A DNA stretch of 8,286 nucleotides from Akkermansia sp. (GCA_017555465.1 JAFZGH010000319.1:1-8286); one strand, 5' to 3'. Counted from the first letter of the stretch, positions 1 to 5,764 are shown. Numbers and translations: made by a program. The notes: generated by a model from the letters alone, not told the origin.

Positions 1-146
1 ACCTCCAGTTCATAGCTCAGCGGGCCGGTGCTGCGCAGCGCGGCACTGTCGATGCCGAAGATGGCGGCATCGAGTTCACCGCGGAGGTAACGACCTTCCT
101 CCGGGAATTCTTCCAGGGAGATGATGAGGTTTGTCTGCATGCCCAT
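1..146 (-). CDS. DUF177/YceD-like protein, N-terminal fragment
   Basis: A minus-strand reading frame starts at ATG 146-144 (a second in-frame ATG lies at 140-138) and stays open to the window edge, giving 48 residues. It begins MGMQTNLIISLEEFPEEG and continues through a GEL-D...IFGID segment to LSYELEV. This pattern of a short beta strand, a PEEG turn, a GEL strand and a hydrophobic strand resembles the start of DUF177 (YceD) proteins. Members of that family affect 23S rRNA accumulation and usually lie just upstream of rpmF (ribosomal protein L32), which would be to the left of this window. A weak AAGG lies 4-5 nt before the first ATG, and a TATAAG at 178-183 could be a -10 box, but no -35 fits well. 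The family call rests on a short fragment and is tentative. Confidence 0.55.
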   Translation of the reverse strand, partial: MGMQTNLIISLEEFPEEGRYLRGELDAAIFGIDSAALRSTGPLSYELE

Positions 147-189
147 TACCTTACCGCGTGCGCGCCCGCGTTGCAAGCTTATATTCGGG

Positions 190-224
190 CATGTGGGCTG
201 AGTATTCCGTCTCAGACCCACATG
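190..224. repeat. 13-bp inverted repeat spanning the Abi stop codon
   Basis: CATGTGGG (190-197) pairs with CCCACATG (217-224), and CTGAG (198-202) pairs with CTCAG (211-215). One unpaired A (216) and an 8-nt loop complete a 13-bp stem. The Abi_2 stop codon (214-212, minus strand) sits in the right arm. Neither side is followed by a T-run, so it is not a canonical intrinsic terminator. It could protect the mRNA 3' end, assist termination, or be a protein-binding palindrome. Confidence 0.7.
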
Positions 225-1195
225 GGATGGAGGGACCAATGCTCGGGAAGTCCCATTTTATTGAGGTTGATGCCCTTTTGCTGTGCTGCAAAAAGACAAT
301 CCTGAACCCGTAGATGCCATTTTGAGGTAGGTGCGATTTGTCTGAGAAGGTAGCGGCAGATATACAGCAGAGGGGCTATGCTGGAGCGAGCCTCGCGCAG
401 AGAGCCGGAGCCTGCCAGACTGGCGGTCGGCTTGACCCATTTAAGTGCTTTTTCTGAATACACATAGTTCCAGGGCAATGCCGGCGTATTGTGCATGCGG
501 GGAGATGAGAGAAATGTTTTGTTCCAGATACGAGCATGGTGAGCACAATCATTTCTCAAAACGCGCAAGGAGTTTAACCAGGAATCCAAAGTTGCTGTAT
601 CTGTCTTCCACTCACTGGCAATCGCTTTTCTGATTGCTTTGTCAGAGTGCGTATAGAAATAGACCAATGTACCAAACTCCATTTCCCCCACGGCCATCCA
701 TAGCGGAAGGTAGTCATGCTGGTCTCCATACGTATTGAAGAAATGGTCGACATAGTCTTTTCCACTTGGTATGAGATTGCCACTCTTGTTTTTTGAAATA
801 TGCACGCGTTCCAGGTTCTGGATATACCCTTTCCATGCTGGAAAATAGGATGCCGATGCATAAGCAAAAGGAGACTGCCCTGCGGTGTGATGAAAGGAGA
901 TATGACTTCTCAGGGCGACTTCAATGCGCTCGATGGCATCCATCATCAAAAAGCGCAGTTTGCGGTCGAACAGGTAGTATTCCCAGACTTTTTCCAGCGT
1001 GGTGCCTGGTACAAAATGTTCCATCAGTTGTCCCTCTGGAGCGCGCATTCGAAAAGGGTGCAGATATGCACTGAAGCGGTAATATCCGACACTTTTCAGA
1101 CGCGATGCCAGCAAGTCTGCATCGGCCGCCAGACCGCGCTGAGTGAGTAACTCGACCTGCTGATCAATAGAAAGATGGGGCTTCAGGTATTCCAT
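212..1195 (-). CDS. Abi_2 (AbiD/AbiF) family HEPN abortive-infection protein
   Basis: This 327-residue protein has the hallmarks of the Abi_2 family, which comes from phage abortive-infection systems of the AbiD/AbiF type. The N-terminus (KPHLSIDQQVELLTQRGL, residues 5-22) matches the usual opening, followed by the family's GYYRFSAY core (37-44). A helix containing ERIEVALRSHI (89-99) precedes the catalytic-type motif RNDCAH (214-219), an R-x4-H signature of HEPN ribonucleases. The expected role is cytoplasmic RNA cleavage that arrests growth during phage infection; this is inferred from the family. The start at 1195 is supported by family alignment, although the only SD-like sequence (GGAGG, 1213-1209) is 13 nt away and lies in a stem. 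A consensus promoter and a structured leader RNA lie just upstream. Base composition is more AT-rich than in ilvC or carB, suggesting acquisition. No partner protein gene is adjacent. Confidence 0.88.
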   Translation of the reverse strand: MEYLKPHLSIDQQVELLTQRGLAADADLLASRLKSVGYYRFSAYLHPFRMRAPEGQLMEHFVPGTTLEKVWEYYLFDRKLRFLMMDAIERIEVALRSHISFHHTAGQSPFAYASASYFPAWKGYIQNLERVHISKNKSGNLIPSGKDYVDHFFNTYGDQHDYLPLWMAVGEMEFGTLVYFYTHSDKAIRKAIASEWKTDTATLDSWLNSLRVLRNDCAHHARIWNKTFLSSPRMHNTPALPWNYVYSEKALKWVKPTASLAGSGSLREARSSIAPLLYICRYLLRQIAPTSKWHLRVQDCLFAAQQKGINLNKMGLPEHWSLHPMWV

Positions 1196-1197
1196 GG

Positions 1198-1270
1198 AAA
1201 ATAAAAACCCTCCCCATGTGCGCGGTTGCCGGAATCAACAGATTCTGACCCTAAGCGGGGGAGGTTATCT
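1198..1270 (-). ncRNA. Candidate abiF-type noncoding RNA upstream of the Abi_2 gene
   Basis: The predicted transcript begins near 1270, seven bases past a perfect -10 box, and ends in the U-tract UUUUUAUUUU (1207-1198), giving about 70 nt. The outer stem CCUCCCC (1264-1258) pairs with GGGGAGG (1215-1209). After a 5-nt bulge (1220-1216), CGC (1257-1255) pairs with GCG (1223-1221). An inner hairpin, GAAUC (1245-1241) with GAUUC (1236-1232), carries a UGUU loop. GUU of that loop (1239-1237) could also pair with AAC (1227-1225) as a small pseudoknot, or GUUG/CAAC could form an alternative hairpin. Structured RNAs called abiF RNAs are known upstream of abiF genes. The position, size and terminator-like 3' end fit, but I could not compare this RNA with the published consensus. 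A pure cis-acting leader or attenuator is the alternative. Confidence 0.65.
1208..1215 (-). promoter_or_regulatory. SD-like GGGGAGGG sequestered in the leader stem
   Basis: This is the only Shine-Dalgarno-like sequence before the Abi start codon. It contains GGAGG, with 13 nt between that core and ATG, which is longer than ideal. Seven of its eight bases form the 3' arm of the leader's outer stem. If ribosomes use it, folding of the leader would block translation of the Abi protein. The same stem followed by U residues would also favour termination before the gene. Confidence 0.4.
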
Positions 1271-1276
1271 GAACTC

Positions 1277-1304
1277 ATTATACATGAGCCAGAGTGTTTG
1301 TCAA
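1277..1304 (-). promoter_or_regulatory. Perfect sigma-70 promoter for the Abi RNA/gene
   Basis: On the minus strand the -35 box TTGACA (1304-1299) and -10 box TATAAT (1282-1277) match the consensus at all 12 positions with a 16-bp spacer. It is the strongest promoter visible in the window. Transcription should start near 1270 and enter the structured leader and then the Abi_2 gene. It lies between the ABC ATPase stop (1335) and the Abi start, so the Abi unit is transcribed independently of the gene before it. Confidence 0.88.
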
Positions 1305-1334
1305 GAGGGTGGTTGCTGGAAAAGAAAAACATTT

Positions 1335-2123
1335 TTACTCAATCACGCTCCAGAGGCGGCCGTTGCGGGCGCGGATGAGGCGGATGTCGAGGTCGAAGGC
1401 GGCTTTGAGGTTCGTTTCGGTGAGCACTTCATCGCGGCTGCCGTAGGCCTGGATTTCGCCCTGGCGCAGAATCATGCCGCGGTCAAATTCCGGCAGGATG
1501 TCCTCGATGCGCTGGGTGATGAAGATGATGGTGAGCTCCGGGTGGGTGGAGGCCAGCTCTGCAATGGTGGAGAGCAGGAACTCGCGCCCCGCGATGTCGA
1601 GGTAGACGCTGGGTTCATCCAGTATCATGAGCTCCGGGTTGGTCATGAGGGCGCGGGCAATGAGCACCTTGACCTGCTCGCCGCTGCTCATGGTGGCCAC
1701 GGTGCGCTCCATGAGGTGCTCGGCGCGCAATTTGCGCATGAGGTTGGCGGCTTGCGCCTCCTCGGCGGGGGTGGGGTCGCGGTAGAGGCCGATGGTGGCA
1801 TCCGGGCCGCTGAGTACCATTTCACGTCCGGTCCATTCGCGGTCGCCCAGCCACTGGTGCATGAGCGGGCTCACCCAGGCAATGCGCTTGCGCAGTTCCT
1901 GCAGGTTCACGGTGCCGAATCGGCGGCCCAGCACTTCCACCGTGGCGCCGAAAAGCGGCCAGGCATAGCCCATGAGCATGCGCACCAGCGTGGTTTTGCC
2001 GGCGCCGTTGGCGCCCAGGATGAAGCAGCGCTCGCCTTTCTGCACTTGCCAGTTGATATTGTGCAGGATTTCGCGGCCGCTGAGGTAAACGGTGGCTTTC
2101 TCGACCTTGATGACGTGTTCCAT
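1335..2123 (-). CDS. ABC-type ATPase (ATP-binding subunit)
   Basis: This 262-residue protein is a single ABC nucleotide-binding domain. Visible motifs are Walker A GANGAGKTT (37-45), signature MSSGEQ (145-150), Walker B LMILDEP (165-171) and a D-loop region YLDIAGR (174-180). The H-loop position, normally TH, reads TQR (203-205), so the usual switch histidine appears replaced by Gln204. The overall pattern resembles stand-alone ATPases of the YlmA/ModF (PhrA) type. No membrane permease or substrate-binding protein is encoded nearby, so the substrate is unknown and a role other than transport is possible. It is 57 nt downstream of ilvC on the same strand, and its ATG lies only 3 nt after the U-tract of the ilvC terminator with no SD. 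The frame upstream is open back to the ilvC stop codon, but it contains no other ATG, GTG or TTG start. Confidence 0.85.
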   Translation of the reverse strand: MEHVIKVEKATVYLSGREILHNINWQVQKGERCFILGANGAGKTTLVRMLMGYAWPLFGATVEVLGRRFGTVNLQELRKRIAWVSPLMHQWLGDREWTGREMVLSGPDATIGLYRDPTPAEEAQAANLMRKLRAEHLMERTVATMSSGEQVKVLIARALMTNPELMILDEPSVYLDIAGREFLLSTIAELASTHPELTIIFITQRIEDILPEFDRGMILRQGEIQAYGSRDEVLTETNLKAAFDLDIRLIRARNGRLWSVIE

Positions 2124-2126
2124 GGT

Positions 2127-2163
2127 AAAAAAGATTCGGCGGGTTGAAGCAACCCGCCGAATC
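2127..2163 (-). terminator. Rho-independent terminator of ilvC
   Basis: A perfect 13-bp stem (GATTCGGCGGGTT at 2133-2145 with AACCCGCCGAATC at 2151-2163) has a 5-nt loop. In the minus direction it is followed by six T residues (2132-2127). It starts 17 nt after the ilvC stop and should end ilvC transcription. Because the ABC ATPase start codon follows almost immediately, the hairpin may also act as an attenuator for read-through into that gene. Confidence 0.93.
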
Positions 2164-2180
2164 GATGTATCGAAGTTGAA

Positions 2181-3161
2181 TTAGTTGCGTTCGAAGAGGG
2201 AGCGGATCTTGCTGCCCACGATTTCGACCGGGTGCTCGGCCAGAGCAGCGCGCTTGGCCAGCAGGTTGGGAGCGCCGGCGGCGGCTTCGGCCAGCCACAC
2301 GCGGGCGAATTCGCCGCTTTCGATGCGCTTGAGGCTTTCCTTCATCTTCTCCTTCACCTCCGGGCCCAGAATCTGCGGGCCGTTGTAGTATTCACCGAAC
2401 TCGGCGGTGTTGGAGATGACGCCGTTCATGGCCTGGATGCCCTTGTTGTAGATGATGTCTACGATGAGCTTGGCCTCGTGCACGCATTCGAAGTAGGCCA
2501 TTTCGGCGGGGTAGCCGGCCTCGATGAGGGTCTCGAAACCATACTTCATGAGGTCTACCAGACCACCGCAGAGCACGTTCTGCTCACCGAAGAGGTCTTC
2601 GTAGGTTTCCTGCTGCATGGTGCATTCGAGCACGCCGCCGCGGGTCAGACCCTCAGCCTTGGCCATGGCCAGGGCGGTCTGCTGGGCGTTGCCGCTCGGG
2701 TTCTGCCACACGGCGATGAGGCCGGGGCAGCCGAATCCTTCCTCGAACACGCGGCGCACCTCGGTGCCCGGGCCCTTGGGGGCTACCATGATGACGTCCA
2801 CATCTGCCGGGGGAACGATGGTCTTGAACACGTAGGCGAAACCGTGGGAGCAGCACAGGGTCTTGCCGGCGGCAAGGTTGGGCTTGATCTGGGTTTCGTA
2901 TACCTCGCCGTGGTGCTCGTCGGGCAGGAGGATGTGGATGATATCGGCCTTGGAGGAAGCTTCAGCCACGGTCATCACCTCAAAACCGTCCTGAGCGGCG
3001 GCGTCCCAGCTCTTGCCGGGTCGGATGCCGATAATTACATGCACACCGCTGTCGCGCATGCAGAGAGCCTGAGCGCGGCCCTGTGCGCCGTAGCCGATAA
3101 CGGCCACCGTCTTGCCATTGAGAACGCTTACATCAGCATCCTTGTCATGAAGAATGTTCAT
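2181..3161 (-). CDS. ilvC: Ketol-acid reductoisomerase (class I)
   Basis: IlvC converts 2-acetolactate and 2-aceto-2-hydroxybutyrate to dihydroxy acids with NAD(P)H and Mg2+, the second common step of valine, leucine and isoleucine synthesis. Counting from the upstream ATG at 3185, the protein shows a Rossmann loop GYGAQGRAQA (31-40), a cofactor-specificity loop IRPGKSW (54-60), catalytic-region SHGF (113-116) and APKGPG (135-140), and metal ligands in EDLFGEQ (D197, E201) and FECVHE (E233, E237). I chose ATG 3161 (326 residues) because MNILHDKDADVSVLNGK aligns with the normal family start; the ATG at 3185 would add eight residues. Neither start has a convincing SD. The length fits the short class I form. 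A promoter lies at 3219-3246 and a strong terminator follows. The gene stands apart from ilvB, ilvN and ilvD, none of which is in the window. Confidence 0.96.
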   Translation of the reverse strand: MNILHDKDADVSVLNGKTVAVIGYGAQGRAQALCMRDSGVHVIIGIRPGKSWDAAAQDGFEVMTVAEASSKADIIHILLPDEHHGEVYETQIKPNLAAGKTLCCSHGFAYVFKTIVPPADVDVIMVAPKGPGTEVRRVFEEGFGCPGLIAVWQNPSGNAQQTALAMAKAEGLTRGGVLECTMQQETYEDLFGEQNVLCGGLVDLMKYGFETLIEAGYPAEMAYFECVHEAKLIVDIIYNKGIQAMNGVISNTAEFGEYYNGPQILGPEVKEKMKESLKRIESGEFARVWLAEAAAGAPNLLAKRAALAEHPVEIVGSKIRSLFERN

Positions 3162-3218
3162 CGTATTTTCTTGGGGGTTCGTCATTTGACCAGCCTGCCG
3201 GCCGGTGATACGGGTTGA

Positions 3219-3246
3219 ATTGTAGCAATGCGAAGCTGTTTTGCAA
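3219..3246 (-). promoter_or_regulatory. Likely ilvC promoter with extended -10
   Basis: On the minus strand TTGCAA (3246-3241) and TACAAT (3224-3219) are separated by 16 bp, and TGC directly before TACAAT makes an extended -10. Initiation near 3212 would leave a leader of about 50 nt before ATG 3161. A direct repeat AAGCT (3233-3237 and 3245-3249) and an inverted repeat GCAAT/ATTGC (3225-3229 and 3253-3257) overlap the spacer and -35 region and might form an operator. The rest of the 161-nt gap between the divergent genes shows no clear promoter for the prepilin gene. Confidence 0.6.
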
Positions 3247-3322
3247 GCTAAAATTGCGTATTCACAAAGGATATGGGTGAATTTTCTTGCGGTGGTGGTG
3301 AAATGTGGTAGAGTAGGGGGGT

Positions 3323-4111
3323 ATGAAGCTTCACCATTCTCTCCGGCATGCAGCCGGTTTCACCTTGATTGAATTGATGGTGGTTATCGCCATCATGGTT
3401 ACTCTGGCCGGCATTGCCGGTACGGCTATTTATTCCCACATGGGCGTGGGCGATGAGGCCAAGTGTCGCGCCCACCTCGAGCAGCTGGTGCAGCTGGGCA
3501 CCAAGTACAGTCAGGATATTTCCCACAGCGGCCTGCTGCCTACCAGCGGTATGGACGATGATGAGGATACGGACACGGTGGACGAGAGTGAGGGGTGGTG
3601 GATTTCCGTGGCACCGGAGCTGGATGCTGTGGTGTTCCCCCGCCAGATGGGAGGCAAGATGAAAGTGTCCTCGATTTTCCACTGCCCGGCTGATAAGCGC
3701 GTGGAGATTGGTGCCGATTCCACCTTTGCAGCCGATGTGAACAGTGTTTCCTATGTCTCCTGGACTGATGCCTCCGATGACCCGGAAAATCCGAATTCCT
3801 GCATCCGCACTACCGCCAAGCAGAATCTGGACGTGCTGCCCTGGCTTTCCGACGGCAAGCCGGTGAAGGGGGAGAGTGTGACAGATGTGACCACGTTCAA
3901 GAAGCAGGTGATGAGCACGGCCGAGCGCCACAATGGCAAGATTCTGGTGGCCTACGCTAGTGGTGCCGTGAAGGTGTTTGAGATGGATGAGGATACGAAG
4001 CCGGAAACGCTCTTCAAGAAGATTGCACCCGATATTGCCCGCAAGGCTGGTAAAGATAAGAAGAAGGGAAAAAAATCCCGCCGCGTCGAAGAAGACGATG
4101 ACGAAGAGTGA
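3323..4111 (+). CDS. Type IV pilin/pseudopilin-like protein
   Basis: The N-terminus is a classic class III prepilin signal. After a short basic leader, the site G12/F13 is followed by TLIE with the conserved Glu at +5 (E17), then a hydrophobic helix to about residue 37. Prepilin peptidase should cleave after G12 and the product should enter a pilus or type II secretion-like fibre. Residues 203-214 read H-N-G...S-G, a variant of the H-x9-DG motif of prepilin-like proteins in Planctomycetota and Verrucomicrobiota, with Asp replaced by Ser. An acidic patch covers residues 78-90. The C-terminus is unusual: a Lys/Arg-rich run (240-254) followed by an acidic end (256-262). Cysteines are C48, C121 and C160. 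The only SD candidate is a G-run touching the ATG. No pilus assembly genes are adjacent, so its machinery lies elsewhere. The 3' end overlaps tilS. Confidence 0.85.
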   Translation: MKLHHSLRHAAGFTLIELMVVIAIMVTLAGIAGTAIYSHMGVGDEAKCRAHLEQLVQLGTKYSQDISHSGLLPTSGMDDDEDTDTVDESEGWWISVAPELDAVVFPRQMGGKMKVSSIFHCPADKRVEIGADSTFAADVNSVSYVSWTDASDDPENPNSCIRTTAKQNLDVLPWLSDGKPVKGESVTDVTTFKKQVMSTAERHNGKILVAYASGAVKVFEMDEDTKPETLFKKIAPDIARKAGKDKKKGKKSRRVEEDDDEE

Positions 4112-5063
4112 TTCCCAGTCTGAACCCACCCTCCCCCTGGAGCCGGATTGCCTGCCCTACCTGCAGCAGCCGGTGGTGCTGGGGCTGAGCGGGGGACGCG
4201 ATTCTGTAGCCCTGCTGCGTCTTTTGGTGCAGCAGGGTTGCTCTGTGCACGCGTTGCATGTGCACCATGGCATCCGCGCGGCTGAGGCAGACGCCGACGC
4301 CGCGTTCTGCGCCCGCTTGTGCGAGAAACTGGATGTGCCTTTTGAACTGCAGCGGGTGGATGTACCCACCCTGGCGGCAGAGCAGGGGATTTCGCTCGAA
4401 ACCGCTGGGCGTCATGCCCGCCGCTGGCTTCTGGCCGCCGCTGCGCGTCGTTATAAGGGGCACACGGTAGCCTTGGCTCACCATGCTGATGATCAGGCTG
4501 AAACCGTGCTTTTCCACCTGGCGCGGGGCTCTGCTGGTATGCGCGGCATGCAGCCGGTGCACGAGGCCGGCGGTATCACCTGGATTCGCCCGCTGCTCAG
4601 CTGCCGCCGTACCCAGATTACCGAGTGGCTGCAGCAATTGAAACAACCTTGGCGCGATGACGCCACCAACAATGTACCCGATGTGGCGCGTAACGCACTT
4701 CGACTGGAGGTGCTGCCGATGCTCAACAAGGCGCTGGGGCGCGATGTGACCCCCATTCTGAACCGCAGTGCCCGCTTACAGGGCGAAACCCAGGAGGCGC
4801 TGGAGGCTGCACTTGCTGCCTTGCCTATGCTCGACCCGCAGGAGCGCCTGTATCTTCCCTTTGTGTGGCAGCAGCCCGTGGTGCTGCAGAAGGCAATTCT
4901 GCGCCGCTACCTGCAGCTCAACCGCGTGGCCGACATCAGCGAGGAACTGGTGCTTTCCATTCTTTCCATCCTCCCGGCAGATGCTTCCACAGCCCGCGTG
5001 AACCTGCCCGGCGACCGTCAGGCATGCCGTAAGGAACGCCGCCTTATCATTACCCCTGCGTGA
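4098..5063 (+). CDS. tilS: tRNA(Ile)-lysidine synthase
   Basis: TilS attaches lysine to C34 of the CAU-anticodon isoleucine tRNA using ATP, changing both codon reading (to AUA) and charging identity. The 321-residue protein has the N-type PP-loop SGGRDS (31-36), a LHVHHGIR segment (53-60), the conserved AHHADDQAET (127-136), DATN (188-191) and RNALR (198-202). ATG 4098 is chosen because the sequence then starts a normal distance before the PP-loop. A longer in-frame reading from 3978 would add 40 arginine-rich residues encoded by the prepilin gene in another frame. The gene overlaps the prepilin end by 14 nt, so the two are probably cotranscribed and translationally coupled; the SD is weak (GAAG). 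The length is that of short bacterial TilS forms, which lack much of the C-terminal region found in the E. coli enzyme. Confidence 0.94.
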   Translation: MTKSDSQSEPTLPLEPDCLPYLQQPVVLGLSGGRDSVALLRLLVQQGCSVHALHVHHGIRAAEADADAAFCARLCEKLDVPFELQRVDVPTLAAEQGISLETAGRHARRWLLAAAARRYKGHTVALAHHADDQAETVLFHLARGSAGMRGMQPVHEAGGITWIRPLLSCRRTQITEWLQQLKQPWRDDATNNVPDVARNALRLEVLPMLNKALGRDVTPILNRSARLQGETQEALEAALAALPMLDPQERLYLPFVWQQPVVLQKAILRRYLQLNRVADISEELVLSILSILPADASTARVNLPGDRQACRKERRLIITPA

Positions 5064-5074
5064 GGATGAGTGAG

Positions 5075-5725
5075 ATGAATCCGTGTTCTGGAGAGCAGGC
5101 TCACCAGCGGATAGCGCGAATACGCCACCAGGGCAGCCTGGTATACGCTGTGGTGCTGGTGTTGCTGTGGGGCTTGCTGGGTTGGTCGGCCTGGGGAGAG
5201 CGCAGCCGGGAGCATATATGCGTGGTCCGGGCGGAAACTACTTATGGTGATGTTGCCAGGGCTTGCGAGCAGTTCTGGCGCACCAGCTGTGACTTTCACG
5301 ACAGGACGGGAGAGAGCTACAAAGGGAATTTCTTTCTGCAGGATGAAAGCGGAAGACGCCTGAAGTTCAATCTTTTTATGTTGCGCCCCGCGGGGCATTA
5401 CTCCTGCGTGTTTGTTCTGGATTCCGGCTCGCCGGAGCGTGTCAGCATTCAGTCCGGGTATCATGGCGCGTGGCATCGCGCCTCATTCGGGATTCAGGAG
5501 CGGGAGAGGATGGCGGCTTACCTTTGCGAGGATATGCAGCGGCATCAGGCTGCAACGGGCAGAGGTATCTGTTGCCCGGCTATTTACCTGCAGCTGCAGG
5601 GGGAGGATATGGGGGCGGGGATGCGCTGCGCCCCGCATCTGGAGCTGCTGATGTATCTTTGCGGGAGACTACCGGGTGGTTTTGCGGTGGATGTGCTGCC
5701 GCCGCCCGCTGAGGGCGGGATATAA
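5075..5725 (+). CDS. Hypothetical cysteine-rich protein with one membrane segment
   Basis: I do not recognise this protein. From ATG 5075 it has 216 residues: a short basic N-terminus, one hydrophobic segment (about 22-41, rich in Val, Leu and Trp), and a soluble part of about 175 residues. Basic residues before the segment suggest an N-in anchor with the C-terminal part outside the cytoplasm. Ten cysteines (4, 49, 64, 72, 111, 151, 166, 167, 185, 196) are many for this size and could form disulfides. ATG 5075 is favoured because GAGG (5062-5065) lies 9 nt upstream. ATG 5066 and GTG 5060 are in-frame alternatives; the GTG would overlap the tilS stop. It follows tilS by 11 nt and is probably in the same operon. 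The last codons contain a small GC hairpin (5702-5718). Confidence 0.75.
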   Translation: MNPCSGEQAHQRIARIRHQGSLVYAVVLVLLWGLLGWSAWGERSREHICVVRAETTYGDVARACEQFWRTSCDFHDRTGESYKGNFFLQDESGRRLKFNLFMLRPAGHYSCVFVLDSGSPERVSIQSGYHGAWHRASFGIQERERMAAYLCEDMQRHQAATGRGICCPAIYLQLQGEDMGAGMRCAPHLELLMYLCGRLPGGFAVDVLPPPAEGGI

Positions 5726-5726
5726 C

Positions 5727-5764
5727 AAAACGCCCCTTTCCGGCTGAGGGAAAGGGGCGCTGAA
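5727..5764. terminator. Bidirectional terminator between convergent genes
   Basis: CGCCCCTTTCC (5731-5741) pairs perfectly with GGAAAGGGGCG (5749-5759), an 11-bp stem with a 7-nt loop. In the minus direction it is followed by TTTT (5730-5727), suiting termination of carB. In the plus direction a weaker T-run (TTTT, 5766-5769) follows after a few bases, so it may also end the prepilin-tilS-hypothetical transcript. It sits between the stop codons at 5725 and 5785. Confidence 0.88.

Noticed and set aside
1194..2147. Long plus-strand open frame (317 codons) opposite the ABC ATPase gene
   Set aside because: The translation is rich in Ala, Gly, His and Glu with no recognisable motif, as expected of the antisense frame of a GC-rich gene. 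The minus strand carries complete ABC motifs.
2232..3218. Long plus-strand open frame (328 codons) opposite ilvC
   Set aside because: It is antisense to a clearly conserved ilvC with intact active-site residues. Its own translation shows no domain and has skewed composition.
3287..3314. Possible plus-strand promoter TTGCGG/TAGAGT before the prepilin gene
   Set aside because: Both boxes are poor matches and initiation would fall at the start codon itself, so it is too weak to annotate.
3978..4097. Upstream 40-codon extension of tilS
   Set aside because: It is arginine-rich, encoded out of frame within the prepilin gene, and not part of the TilS family start. ATG 4098 fits the family better.
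3248..4129. Minus-strand frame of 293 codons opposite the prepilin gene, with a hydrophobic start
   Set aside because: The plus strand has a textbook prepilin signal. The hydrophobic stretch is the antisense of charged-tail codons and there is no supporting motif.
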